From the NCBI RefSeq assembly GCF_963678635.1, contig NC_087068.1:25484318-25548317 (forward strand): 64,000 bases of DNA, in the 5' to 3' direction. Each line of letters begins with the position of its first letter. The first letter of the stretch is position 1. The translations under genes and the position numbers were made by a program. The notes beneath the pieces were generated by a model. That model was given only the letters and a program-made list of their open reading frames with translations, did not search any database and was not told the origin of the DNA. Below are positions 43,298 through 54,012 of the stretch, one piece after another. This DNA is from Symsagittifera roscoffensis. Its lineage: Eukaryota; Xenacoelomorpha; Acoela; Convolutidae.

Positions 43298-44247
43298 TTA
43301 AGGAGTCCTCTGTGATTTTCGGCTTGTCCAGGATGTAACGCGAGCTTGTGGTTCTTGGTGGTGTATCGGTTTTGGCGTTTCTCGGGCGTTTTCAGGCGTA
43401 TCGCTACTCATGTGGACTTCTGTACATACTATTTCTTCGGATGTTGCCAACGATGGTGATAGGTATGCCGTCACCTCTTCGTTTCTCGTGGTTTGTTTGT
43501 TGTCGCATTTGTCAATCAGATTGGAGGTGCTAGATTCCTTCGTTGTAATATCCTCCGTATTTGGGTACTCGATGGTTGCTACCGTGACTGATGTTTCTGT
43601 GTTGGTCGAGATGTGTCCAATTGAGATGGCGTTCCCGAATTTTCCGGCTAGAGTGCTTTTTCTTGATCTTGTTGATCGCCGAATTTCCGGTGAGTTTGTT
43701 TCCGGTGTGGCCTTTAGATCAATTCTTTTGGCTGCAGGTTGTTTACTCGGAGATGGGGTTTTATGGTCGAGCTCGGTATCCGATGAGAGTGAAATCGATG
43801 TGTCACAGTCGAATTGGATCGTTGCGGGGTCGGCTTTTGCTTTTTTCTTGGGGCTGATTGTTCTCTGTGGTACTGATTTTGCCGGAAGGCGTTGTGTGTT
43901 TGGTTTGCTTCTTTCCCGGGCATTCTTCTGGTTTTTCGATGCAAATGTTGATAACAGTTTTTGTGGACCTAGAGCTCGTCGATTCAACGTCTGTTGTATT
44001 ATCTCTTGAGTTGATTTTGGTGGTGGCTTTCTCGGACTTGTTGCCGATTTTTCTGCTGTTCCTCCTTGCGCCCCCGTGCTAGGTGTTTTTTTCCTAAAAT
44101 ACGCGGTTTAGCTCTTGGTAGGTGTTTATAAGCGACAAAGTCCTTTAGTGCCGCTGGTCTACAATATCCATAGACCCTTGGATCTGGTATGAATGCAAGA
44201 CCGTCGTGCCTAATTACCCTAGGTTGCTTCCGTCTTCCCTTATCCAC
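43298..44247 (-). CDS. C-terminal extension of nested element
   Basis: Two frames (44247-43999 and 43987-43298), probably one protein before a frameshift. Lys/Arg-rich start (RRKQPRVIRHDG, LARGRKEEQQKNRQQ) then Ser/Thr/Pro-rich, disordered sequence (SPEIRRSTRSRKSTLAGKFG). It lies after integrase, where some Gypsy elements have env or accessory genes. No signal peptide or membrane segment is seen, so no envelope call. Confidence 0.45.
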
Positions 44248-45493
44248 GCAGTATGTGGAGAGTAATTCATTACTGCGCCATTTTCAATAATTTTTAATTG
44301 TGCCCCAAATGTTCCCGGATTTTTAGTTTTCCTGGCAATTGTCCCCGTTTTCCGAGCAACTTGTTCAAGGCGTAGTCCTGTTTTAGGATTTATTGTATGT
44401 GCTCGACCTTCAAAACGATCCTTCAGGAATACTAACGGGGCTCTTCGTAAATTTTCTTTTTCTTGTCGTGTTAAGAGTCTTATGGGGTTACGTGTCCTTA
44501 AATTTTCAAAGTCGTTAGATTTTTCTTTTAGAAAAGATTCCTGGAGTGATCTGGTTTCATAAGGTTTATTGGATAAAGGTAGATGCGCACCTATTGGGAA
44601 TTTTTGGAGTAGTCTCCTGTCGAACTCCTCATCGCTACTGTCTAGTGTCACTGCATCCGTGTGTGTGACTAAATCCGGTTGGTTGTGTGCTCGACGTTTT
44701 CCTGAGTTGGTGTTTGTGCTTTGATTAGCCTCGGTCGCGTTTCGTTCCGCGTTGATTTGTGCCGGTGGAGCCGGGTTGAAAGTCGGTTCGGGCACGTATT
44801 GATGATCTGGTGTGGGCTTCTGCTTGTATTTTAGGTCCAGTTCATCTTCACTGTTTACTTCTCTGTCCCACATTGTTTCCGTCGACAGCGCTGGTTTTGA
44901 TAGTAATTTTTCGTCTAAACATGACAGTTTCGTATTTTCCCACGAAAGATTTGACAATTTAGGCGACGTGCTGAGATTACTTAGGGGTGTATTAGCTTTT
45001 CTACCATAGTGAGATTCAAACGGTGTAACTTTTGTAGAAGTGTTAGGTGTAATACGGAGTGTTTTTATTAATTCAGCCACGTCTGATGCTAATTTATACG
45101 GACGATTTGATTTATCAATTTTCATAATTGCTAATCGCGATTTCAATGTTCGTATGAGCCTTTCGACCATTACCTATAGCTCTATGGTCGTCCACCGGTG
45201 CGAAAATCAGTTTTATATTATGAGTTTTACAATATATGAGGAACTTTTTGGCTCTGAAGCCTTGTGCTTGATCACATCTGATTGCACGGGGTACGCCTTG
45301 GTTGGTTGACTATGTGGTTTTGCATAAAACGGATGATTGTATCCGCTTTGTTATTGGTAACAACTTTTGCGTACGGGAAACGTGAGAAACGATCGACACC
45401 CACCAATATGTAAACTTCCTTATCGTTTTCATCCGGTAAGGGTCCTGCAAAATCCAATTGGATTTCTTCATTCGGTTCTACCACCGCGTCCAA
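44214..45493 (-). pseudogene. pol: Integrase core and tail of nested element
   Basis: Integrase: EIQLDFAGPLPDE with first catalytic Asp (45493-45272), second Asp in RCDQAQGF reached by a frameshift near 45290, Glu in MVERLIRTLKSRL at 45170. The 318-residue tail (45170-44214) contains PFESHYGRK, typical of the integrase core end, and a GPF-free basic region. One frameshift and a stop at the conserved Glu segment separate parts. Confidence 0.75.
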
Positions 45494-45601
45494 TGTTGTT
45501 TAGTGTTGTTTACCCGAGATAACTTTAAAGTTCTTACCCTTTTCCCGGCAGTTTTTGCAGTTTTGGGCAGTTGCCACAATGTCTCGATGTAGGTACGGGT
45601 A

Positions 45602-46904
45602 CTACACATGTTTTGCCGCTTCTAGCATTCCCCCTTGTCCTGGGTGTGTGAGGTGTAATGCATCCATCAGTGTGGGTCTTAGCTGCTTTGGTATGACGAC
45701 GCGGTCGTCATAGAGAAGAATATTCTCCCTGACTGATAGGCGATGTCTTACATTATAGAAGTAAGGGCCGTAGCATCTCTTGATCGAGTCCCATTTCTGC
45801 TGCTTAACCATAGTTAGGAGCGGTGATAAATTTCTATCTCGTTTGGTAGCGGCTGCTAGGAAGTTTACGTCCATTACTTTCCGTAAGTTTTTCCGGAACA
45901 TTGGGGTGTCTTCTTCTTCTATGGTGGCGATTGTTTGGCATTCCGTGTCCTGTTTTGTTGATTGGGTGTTTCCGGTTTGAGTTTGGCATTCTGTATCCTG
46001 CGATTGTTTTAATTCCAGCGTCTGGCAAATTGCATCGACTTTTTCATTTTCAATTCTGTTGAAGGTAAAACTTTCTTTCGAGGGTATGACCTGGTGTGTT
46101 ACGTCACTGAATGTTAGTTCTGGCGGTGGTGGTTTTGATAGAAGTCAATCAAAAGATGCGTAATTGATGGGAGAAAAAGTAAGTTGAGTTTGAGCAGAAT
46201 TGTGGGACTTTCTTGTTATACGACGAAAAGGAGGTAATGACATGCCTTGTTGCAGTTGTCTATTCATGTTTTTCTGTTTTTTGAAATTTGGATTATTTGA
46301 AATAGAGTTAAATGGAGAGCGACTTGATTTAAGCAATTGACTACGAAGAGTGAATGCAGTTTGTGTTTGAACCGAATTTGAACGTGTGAAATTTTCGTTC
46401 CGGTCGAGCTTTTTGGTGCCTAGATAATTAATCGTTTTGACATTATTCCAAACGGAGTTAATACTACTGCTATCTTGGAATTCTACGCATTTCACGAAAC
46501 CATCGATTAATACTACTACGAAGTTTTCGTCCCAGTACGCCGGAGGTTGTGGTTTTCCGACCGGGTGTCGCGAGATGTAGTCAATAAGACCCATTTTACT
46601 ACCAGCCAGGTGGTGTATATCGAAATCGAATGGAATGAGTCGATCAATCCATCTAGTTAACCTACTTTGGTAGGTTTCATTGCCCCTATTACTCTTTAAG
46701 GCACCAACTAGTGCTTGATGGTCTGTTATTAAAGTAAAGCGTCTACCGTAAAGATAATACTTGAAGTGCTCAATGGCCCACACTGCGGCCAAAAGTTCGA
46801 GTTCGTTTACCGAGTATTTCTGTTCGCATCCGGTGTGTTTTGTTCGAGGGCCGCATCTATTCCTTCGCGGCTGGCGTCACAAACAATACGAGTGTCTCTG
46901 TCAC
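45602..46904 (-). pseudogene. pol: RNase H and integrase zinc region, nested element
   Basis: RNase H begins TRIVCDASREGIDAA (around 46865-46890), frameshifts to 46792 (VWAIEHFKYYLYGRRFTLITDH, LTRWIDRLIPFDFDIHHLAG, LIDYISRHP). An acidic/polar linker follows. The integrase zinc region LHLTHPGQGGM (45901-45602) is followed by a TAG at 45602 where the frame continues YPYLHRDIV and CKNC. The pattern is a standard metazoan Gypsy order. Confidence 0.8.
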
Positions 46905-49580
46905 TTACGAAGTGTCTGTTTTCGTGATATTCTTTACGGCATTTAGGATATTTTTGAATGCTTTCCCGTTTTCTTCACTCCAATGGAAATTAAATTTGTT
47001 TGCTGTAGACAATAGTGGTCTTAGGGGATTGCATAATTGAGCTAAATTTGGAATGAACTTGTTTAGATGATGAACAACGCCCATGAAACTTTTCAATTGT
47101 TTGAATGTTTTTGGATAAGGTAGATTTATTATCGCGTCCGTCTTCTTATGCATAGGTGTGGTGCCGTGTTCGTTTATGATAAATCCCAACCATTCTACTT
47201 CCCTACAACCAAATTTACACTTATCGATTGAAATAGCCATGTTTTCCGTATTTAATTTGTTCAAAACTTTGGTCAATTTTTCAATATGTTGCTCTTTTGT
47301 GCCATGTGATATTATTAAAATATCATCTAGAAATGCGAAAGTGTCTTTCTCATTGTTGAGGGTCAGGTCGATGGCTTTCTGAAATTCTGCGGGCATATCC
47401 GTTAGCCCGTAGAAGCCAGTTTGGAACTGATATGTTCCCGTTGCCTTTCCCCCAATTATGCTGAAGTTACACTGCGTACGGGTTGTTTCGTCTAATGGCA
47501 GTTGACTGTACGCGTAGCGTAGATCTATTGTTGAGAAATAAGTCGTACCTGGCTTATTTGTACCCTCCTGTGCCGATTGTGCTATATTGTCTAACAGAAC
47601 GTCAATATTTGGCATCTGGTACTTATTTTTATGGATCGACTTATTTATTTGTTTTGAGCCCATGGCTAATTTAATGGATCCATCTTTCTTAACAGTGATC
47701 ACAATAGGGCTTATGAATTGGTTGTCATTGCATTTTTCAAGTCGAGTGATGTGGCCTTGGTCGATTAAGGATCTAATTTCATGTTCCACCTTCTCTTGTA
47801 TATGAATGGGAATTCGGCGCCCCCGTTGTTGTAAGGCCTTGAATTCAGATAAAAATTGTGTATGGACCATATGGTTTTTTGAACGTCCGATTCGTGTACA
47901 CAGTCCCGGGTACGTGGTTCTGACCCACGTTGCAATTTGTGTGTCTGAATTTTCGACACTGTTAAACTGTAGTACTGACTTACCAGCTGGTTTTCTTTCT
48001 TGGTGTAGCTGGATGCCAATTAGCGGGAGAAGATTTCGCCCCAAGATGTTCGCTCGCCTGTCGTCCACCACAATGAAAGACGCTGTGTGGATTGTCCAAC
48101 CTCCCGATTCGATTGGGGCGGTCAGTCTGCCAAGGGATGGGATTTTGTAACCATTGTAGCAGACCATTTTGTTAGCTTCGTCGTCATCTTTCATTCTTGT
48201 TCTTACTGCTGACTTGACTGTTGTAGCCAGAAGGTTGGCTGTTTTTTCGTTTACGAACGATGTTGGTGATCCTGTGTCGGCAATAAAAACGATGTTGTTT
48301 TTCTCCGAGCGCACCCGTATAAGATGTCCTTTGAGATCTGTGTCAAATAATTCTTCTGCCCGTCTTGGTTCAAAATTTATCCAGTTTGTGGATGTATCAT
48401 CCGGATTGATTAATTCCCACCCCGGGATAACGTCACTCGCTTGTAGATAAATGACGTAGGCTGTCATATCGGTGTCTTGAAGGTCTTGTTGTTGTTGATT
48501 ATCCTCTTGGATTGCGTTTACATTGCTAGATTTGCAAAGTCTTGCGAAATGACCCCTCTTGGTGCACTTGTTGCAAATTTTGTCACGCGCCGGACATTGT
48601 GCTAAATGATTTGCTGAAAAAGCATTGCCCCATTTGAAACAATCTTTCTTTTGTCCGGCTTTTTCTGGATAGTTTCTTGACGTTTGTCCTCCTCTACCGC
48701 GTCCACCTCGCTGTTGAGATCTATATCCACCCCGCATTTGGACGAAGTTTACCGGTTCTGATTTTATATTTGACAATCCGGTATGACTATTTGAAGTTCC
48801 CTGTTTTCTAATATAGACTTGGTTCTCGAGGCCTTTTTCGCGTTTCATTGCGTAGTCTAATGCTTGTGTGGGCGTTTTTGTTTCGGCGAGAAGGTCTTTT
48901 TGAACTTCGTCGTTTGACATATTTGCCGTAAATAGATCTCTGACTATTTCGGACTCGAGACCTCCATCGTTGCATGCCGTGCATTTAAAATTTCCTTTTA
49001 CCACAAGTTCCGTAAGTCCGCAGTGGAATTCTTCCAGGGATTCCGTTTTCCCCTGTTTGCGTGTAAAAGCTTCGTACCGATCGAATGTTACGTTGCGTTC
49101 TTTAACAAACAGTCGTGTAAGGAGTGTCCAAAACTCTCTGGTGGAGGTATCTTGAATTTTGAGATTTGGATAATATTGTGTTAGTCGTCTTTGTCCCTCC
49201 GTCCCCAAACACAAGTATATGTAACTTCTGCATTTGATATCGGCTTCCTCCCATGGTATGCCGTCGACGGTGGGACCAAGATTATCCAGATGTTGACATT
49301 GGTTCTCCCATGCTACACGTTTTTCTTGGTTGCGTAGGTTTCGATCGCGTATTTGTTTGTCTGTTTCCCCTTCTATATTGAGCTCATAGCCTGGTTCTTG
49401 GGGTTTCCGAACAGCTGGGGGGTTACGTAGAAGTTTGTTCAAATTCATACCATCTTTGGCGATGATGCCAAGAAACAGCTGCTGGTTCCATTTGTCCCAC
49501 TCTACCGGTGGTTCCGCGGACGCTTTCTGCCAAAATGGTGTAATCCCCAATGGATTCTTTGTGAGTGCTGGCTGCGCCAT
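46905..49580 (-). CDS. pol: Gag-protease-RT polyprotein of nested element
   Basis: 891 residues from ATG 49580-49578, 14 bases after the 5' LTR. Gag ~1-330: helical region, Gly/Arg-rich stretch (GGRGRGGQTSR), one degenerate finger (CFKWGN-AFSANHLAQC) and one clear CCHC finger (CNKCTKRGHFARLC). Protease Asp435-Thr-Gly-Ser in FIADTGSPTSFV. RT: KKDGSIKLAM, STIDLRYAYSQLPL, and catalytic FLDD at Asp752-Asp753. Then FIPNLAQLCNPLRPLL leading into RNase H. The frame ends where a frameshift enters RNase H. All visible catalytic residues of protease and RT are present, so it could have been active recently. Confidence 0.9.
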   Translation of the reverse strand: MAQPALTKNPLGITPFWQKASAEPPVEWDKWNQQLFLGIIAKDGMNLNKLLRNPPAVRKPQEPGYELNIEGETDKQIRDRNLRNQEKRVAWENQCQHLDNLGPTVDGIPWEEADIKCRSYIYLCLGTEGQRRLTQYYPNLKIQDTSTREFWTLLTRLFVKERNVTFDRYEAFTRKQGKTESLEEFHCGLTELVVKGNFKCTACNDGGLESEIVRDLFTANMSNDEVQKDLLAETKTPTQALDYAMKREKGLENQVYIRKQGTSNSHTGLSNIKSEPVNFVQMRGGYRSQQRGGRGRGGQTSRNYPEKAGQKKDCFKWGNAFSANHLAQCPARDKICNKCTKRGHFARLCKSSNVNAIQEDNQQQQDLQDTDMTAYVIYLQASDVIPGWELINPDDTSTNWINFEPRRAEELFDTDLKGHLIRVRSEKNNIVFIADTGSPTSFVNEKTANLLATTVKSAVRTRMKDDDEANKMVCYNGYKIPSLGRLTAPIESGGWTIHTASFIVVDDRRANILGRNLLPLIGIQLHQERKPAGKSVLQFNSVENSDTQIATWVRTTYPGLCTRIGRSKNHMVHTQFLSEFKALQQRGRRIPIHIQEKVEHEIRSLIDQGHITRLEKCNDNQFISPIVITVKKDGSIKLAMGSKQINKSIHKNKYQMPNIDVLLDNIAQSAQEGTNKPGTTYFSTIDLRYAYSQLPLDETTRTQCNFSIIGGKATGTYQFQTGFYGLTDMPAEFQKAIDLTLNNEKDTFAFLDDILIISHGTKEQHIEKLTKVLNKLNTENMAISIDKCKFGCREVEWLGFIINEHGTTPMHKKTDAIINLPYPKTFKQLKSFMGVVHHLNKFIPNLAQLCNPLRPLLSTANKFNFHWSEENGKAFKNILNAVKNITKTDTS

Positions 49581-49594
49581 GTTATACCCTCAGC

Positions 49595-49928
49595 CGTTAG
49601 GTGAGGTATAAGTTAGTTGATCAAAGTCTATGCTGAGCGCTGACTGAGAAATAAGAAATAGAAAGATTAAGATCACAACTTAAATTCATCTGTCTATGTT
49701 TAAGTCTGGTTGACGCTGACCTCGAATCATTTGAGATACAGCGTTTCATAATAACTAGTACATATGTTGTTAGGTATAGATAGATACTTATTTAATCCTC
49801 AGACTTCTATATGTATTATGTAATCAGTTAGGTTTATAATATGTAAACATTACCAACTGGTAGTTTTAGCACCTAATTGTACATTGTTTATAAAGGGATG
49901 TTTTGCTATGATATCCGTATGGATAACA
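49595..49928 (-). repeat. 5' LTR of nested element
   Basis: 334 bp, minus-strand TGTTATCC... to ...CACCTAACG. Followed by CTGAGGGTATAACATGGCG before gag, with no confident primer-binding match. Confidence 0.9.
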
Positions 49929-50271
49929 AAGAGGTCGGGGTTAAAGTGCAAACCATCAAAGTGCGAGATACTGAAGGATTCGATAAAATACTTGGGGAGG
50001 ATGGTGGACAGGCACGGCATCAGACCAGATCCTGATGCAGTAGAAGCAGGGAACTATTACAGGGAATTCATCAAGGGCTACGCGGATAAGGTATACCCAA
50101 TGCAACAATTAATGAGACACAAAAGCAAGAAGTTCACGTGGAACAACGCAGCTGAACAATCATTCCAAAGAATAAAGAAAGAGTTGTGTTAGGGATGCTA
50201 ACGGAGAAAGGGATGTACGTGCTGGATACGGGAAGACAGTCTTAAGACCAATAGCGTACGGGAGCAAAGTC
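49929..50271 (+). pseudogene. pol: RT tail and broken RNase H start, element 2
   Basis: Begins with the right copy of the 93-bp duplication (49929-50021), then the RT connection region with a short deletion between PDPDAVEA and NYYREFIKGYADKV. A TAG follows at 50190-50192. RNase H starts MLTEKGMYVLDT and then jumps to KTVLRPIAYGSK, losing about 60 bp that in element 1 encode the first catalytic Asp and SVVAISG. RNase H is therefore inactive. Confidence 0.85.
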
Positions 50272-53200
50272 TTGAGTGATACGGAAATGAAGTACGGGGC
50301 GCCGAAAGCAGAGATGTTTGCGGTGGTTACCTTTGTCGAGAAATATAGAGCATACCTAGGCAGTGAGCCATTCAAGCTGCGAGTCGACAACAGGGCACTC
50401 AGCTGGCTGAAGACGTACTCAATGGACCAGAGCTACATTGGGAGGTGGTTAGTTCGCCTGGATGGGTACAACATGATAATTGAGCACAGAACAAGAGACA
50501 AACATCAAATTGCCGATAACCTGAGTAAGAAGACGGAGTTCTACGAGAGACAGGATGAGAGGGAGGCGAGTAGGCCAGAAATAAAAGAGGGCTTCTCCTT
50601 CATGGATAAGGAAACGTACGATAGTCTTCCACTCACGAGATGGCTCGACAAGTCAGGCAAACCGATAAAAGATCACCCCGAATTACCAAAAGAGCCTCCA
50701 GAGAAAATAATCTTGAAGAAGAACCGAGGGATGCCGATAGGGATAATGCTCAAATTAAAAGTTGTGAGGGAGACGCGCAAGGTGAAAGGCTATGATCTCA
50801 ACCAGGTAGAAACGGGACAAGCACAGATAGATGAGGACTTGATGAGATTACTCGAGAAACTGGCAGATCATAAACCCGTGATCGAAGGAAAGGGTAAGGA
50901 GGAACCGGAAGTCACGATACTGCGAAGGAGTGAGACAGTTGGCGGCGAAAACTCCTTAGAAGAGAGTAATCCTGATGGGAAAGAAGTCTTGCAGTCACTG
51001 GTGGACAAAATCCCTGATGACATGATTGAGCGGACTCGGGTTAGGAAAAAGAAAGTGGCGTTTAAGGAGGAAGTTGAACACCATGGAACAGGTCAAGAGT
51101 CCGGGGAGTGGTGGCCCACAAAGGAGGAAGATGCTGGAGAAGAAAAATTGTCCGGGGAGTGTGAAGAATGGGATGAAGATTCGGAGGGCAGCAGTGACGA
51201 CCAAGATACTCTGTGCATGATACTGGCGGAAGAGAAGATGAGACACCGCGACAGGGAGCTGCAGACGGATCCCTCATCAGGAACATACAACTTGGATCAG
51301 CAAGAAGTGCGAGGAGGTGAGGAACTTGAGAAAATTGCGGTATCGAGGAAACCGTTCAGGGAACTATCATGGAACTCGAATGTCAGAACAAATCTGGTGC
51401 CAGAAGACGATAGAAAGGTCATGAAAAGGATAGTATGCGTAAAGTTGAAAGATGACATCCACAACCCTGGGGAAATGAATGGTCAAATAATGGCACTAAA
51501 GGAACATGTCAAGGCGAGATATAGGCTGTCGGATCTAATAAGGGCCCAAAAGAATGACAAGATGGCAAGTAACCTCTCCAAATGGATCCGGACGGGGTTC
51601 AAAGAGAAGGGGGACCTGGAAGAAGACAGCTACAAGATCTTGAGCCAGTTCTGCAAAGAAAGAAAAGATTTACTCTATCACACAGCTGATGGGGTGGTAG
51701 CGTGCAAGAGAAAGGATGAGAAGAAGATACTACACAAGCATAACCTCGTTATATTGCCGCAGTTGTATCAGACCGAAGTGTTATTCAGATCGCATGATCA
51801 AATGGGGCACCAGGGGATAGACAAGGTACAACAGAGACTACTTCACAGGTTTGATTGGCCAGGATTAAGGAAAGCTTGCGAGAGATGGGTAAATGCATGC
51901 CTGGCATGCCTGCAAGTGACAGACCCAAGGAAGATGAAGTTCCCACTCAAGTCCGTTGAGAGCTCGGAATTCAACGAAGTCGAGCAAATAGACCACCAAA
52001 AGATCTGTACGACAGAGTCGCGATATAACCAGATACTAGTCATAATAGATCACTTCACAGAGCTGGCAGAAGCGGTGCCGTGTCAGACTGCCTCGGCAGA
52101 GGAGACTTGCGACCACCTGATAACACATTGCATAGCACGGTATGGCTGTCCCATGACATTTCAGTGGGACAACGGCAAAGCCTTCGTGGGGGACCTGACG
52201 AAAGAGTTGATAAAGAGGTCTCACATAGCTCAAGCGCACTCAACGACCTACCATCCCCAGACCAACGGGTTGGTAGAGAGGCAGAATAGAACGTTGGTGA
52301 ACATGCTGAGGGTATACTGCTCAAGGTACATGACGGATTGGAATAGATATCTGCTGCAGGTGGTAGGGGCGTACAAGAGTACGCAACACTCAACAAAAGG
52401 AATCAGTCCCTTCATGATGTTGACGGGCAAGGAAAGAGCAATGCCCCTAACATTCTTTTACCCGGATCACGAAGGGAAAAAGACGTCGCCTCAAGCTTAT
52501 GTGAAAGAAGCGATCAGGAGACAGCAGGAATTAAACGAGCTCTGTAGGAGGAATACTGCGCAAGCACAAATGAGACAGCGCAAGAAATACGATGAAAAGA
52601 TACTGCAAGCGAAACCATATGCAGTGGGCCAGTACGTGTGGGTCTTCCAGAATGTCATACCTCCCAAAGGTACCAAGAAACTACTCAAGAAATGGAGAGG
52701 ACCGTTCATGATAACGGAAGTGCACCAGCAAGGACGGTTTTACCGCTTGAGTACGGGACGTGCAGCGCATTATGAAAACTTGAAACCTCATGTCCCATCC
52801 CCAGAAGACTGGTGCGTACCGCAGAATATGGAGAGACTCGAGTACCTATTGGTAGAACCAGCTTGCGAGGTGAATGAAAAGGGCACCAGAGAGAAAAACG
52901 ATGGCAACGAGGGCTTGAGTTTGGACGAAAAAGAAACGATAGAAGCGGATTCAGAGGCAGAATCCTTTGTGGAAGAAGACTGGAACAATCCGGAGCAGGA
53001 CGAGGTGCCAAAGTGGACGGAACCAGACTTGCCGATAACGGCAGGAACCAGGAGCGGTAATCGTAAGCGGACAGGCATGAGGTACAACAGGTACGGGGAT
53101 GACTTCTTGATTGACAAGATACGGCCTGATGAATTGGGCGACGAGTTACTGAGTGTGGGCGAATTGGTGGCAGACGATAAATGGCAAATCATCAACGACA

Positions 53201-54012
53201 GAGAACACTACCCGAAGGAATACTACTCCACACCAGAACAAGAAACAGATCTGGAGCAGAGCGAGATAGAGAGGAGGGAGAACACGAACCTGAGAATACT
53301 AGAGTGGATGCGTGAGGTCAAGAGCAAAGGAGATGAAGGGCAAAGCATCCAGCAGGTCGACGTTTCAGCGGAACAACACGTGAAAACGGAGGATCCCCTC
53401 TTCGGTTGGACGGCAACCGAGAGGCCGCTCGAAATACCCCCAGATAGTTTAGATCCAGCATCATCGACGCGGACGTCGATAAATATTTTTGTCCGGGGAG
53501 TGGGGGTAGGACTTAGCCACACCGAAAATTTGATGATAAAGAAACTCAGGGAGGTAAGAGAGACCAACGGGCTAGAACTGGGTGAGGAAGAAGCCGAGCC
53601 TACCATAGGACGAAATTTCAAAACGAAATTTGAAATCCCCAATGAATACTCGGAGAACATCCTGATAATGGACAGCGACTTCATTCTGTCAGACAGGACT
53701 AGCGCGATCTGTATAACGGCGGACATGAGCTTCAAATCGAGACTGGAGGCCGACTTCAAGAGAGAATACCAGAACGTGGAGTTTCTATTCAAACAGAGAC
53801 CGGGGCTGGGAGGAATGGCTGCGCTTTCTCCATCAGTGGCACAAGTCCCGGGCAAAAACCTATGCTTTCTAGTGACGAGGATCAATGAAAGGAATACAAT
53901 AGATCCTGAGCACGTGATGTTAGCACTAACGAGACTGAGAGATTTCATGATTGAAAGAGGGATAGTGGAGTTCTCGATGCCTGTTTATGACCCAAACTTG
54001 AGTATCGCCTGA
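50272..54012 (+). CDS. pol: RNase H-integrase-macrodomain polyprotein, element 2
   Basis: 1246 residues. Remaining RNase H (DNRALSWLKTY), acidic linker, integrase zinc finger HDQMGHQG and CLACLQ, catalytic Asp574, Asp633, Glu669, again D(58)D(35)E. GPF/Y module (KKWRGPFMI). Long acidic tail, then in the same frame SINIFVRGVGVG and the macrodomain: ICITADMSFKSRLEADFKREY, QRPGLGGMAAL, LCFLVTR, LTRLRDFMIERGI, SMPVYDPN. It then ends LSIA-stop; compared with element 1 an in-frame deletion removed about 30 residues including the last helix and strand. The in-frame fusion shows that the macrodomain is naturally the C-terminus of pol. The start codon is arbitrary because the 5' part is deleted. Confidence 0.85.
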   Translation: MSDTEMKYGAPKAEMFAVVTFVEKYRAYLGSEPFKLRVDNRALSWLKTYSMDQSYIGRWLVRLDGYNMIIEHRTRDKHQIADNLSKKTEFYERQDEREASRPEIKEGFSFMDKETYDSLPLTRWLDKSGKPIKDHPELPKEPPEKIILKKNRGMPIGIMLKLKVVRETRKVKGYDLNQVETGQAQIDEDLMRLLEKLADHKPVIEGKGKEEPEVTILRRSETVGGENSLEESNPDGKEVLQSLVDKIPDDMIERTRVRKKKVAFKEEVEHHGTGQESGEWWPTKEEDAGEEKLSGECEEWDEDSEGSSDDQDTLCMILAEEKMRHRDRELQTDPSSGTYNLDQQEVRGGEELEKIAVSRKPFRELSWNSNVRTNLVPEDDRKVMKRIVCVKLKDDIHNPGEMNGQIMALKEHVKARYRLSDLIRAQKNDKMASNLSKWIRTGFKEKGDLEEDSYKILSQFCKERKDLLYHTADGVVACKRKDEKKILHKHNLVILPQLYQTEVLFRSHDQMGHQGIDKVQQRLLHRFDWPGLRKACERWVNACLACLQVTDPRKMKFPLKSVESSEFNEVEQIDHQKICTTESRYNQILVIIDHFTELAEAVPCQTASAEETCDHLITHCIARYGCPMTFQWDNGKAFVGDLTKELIKRSHIAQAHSTTYHPQTNGLVERQNRTLVNMLRVYCSRYMTDWNRYLLQVVGAYKSTQHSTKGISPFMMLTGKERAMPLTFFYPDHEGKKTSPQAYVKEAIRRQQELNELCRRNTAQAQMRQRKKYDEKILQAKPYAVGQYVWVFQNVIPPKGTKKLLKKWRGPFMITEVHQQGRFYRLSTGRAAHYENLKPHVPSPEDWCVPQNMERLEYLLVEPACEVNEKGTREKNDGNEGLSLDEKETIEADSEAESFVEEDWNNPEQDEVPKWTEPDLPITAGTRSGNRKRTGMRYNRYGDDFLIDKIRPDELGDELLSVGELVADDKWQIINDREHYPKEYYSTPEQETDLEQSEIERRENTNLRILEWMREVKSKGDEGQSIQQVDVSAEQHVKTEDPLFGWTATERPLEIPPDSLDPASSTRTSINIFVRGVGVGLSHTENLMIKKLREVRETNGLELGEEEAEPTIGRNFKTKFEIPNEYSENILIMDSDFILSDRTSAICITADMSFKSRLEADFKREYQNVEFLFKQRPGLGGMAALSPSVAQVPGKNLCFLVTRINERNTIDPEHVMLALTRLRDFMIERGIVEFSMPVYDPNLSIA

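Larger units (their letters stand above)
42719..49928 (-). mobile_element. Nested Ty3/Gypsy element inside element 2 RT
   Basis: 7.2-kb minus-strand element with 334-bp LTRs (42719-43052 and 49595-49928; I see four substitutions between them). Gag-protease-RT frame, then RNase H, integrase and a C-terminal extension, with a few frameshifts and a stop. A clean polypurine tract borders the 3' LTR. It is unrelated at the protein level to the giant elements. Low LTR divergence means a fairly recent insertion. Confidence 0.9.
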
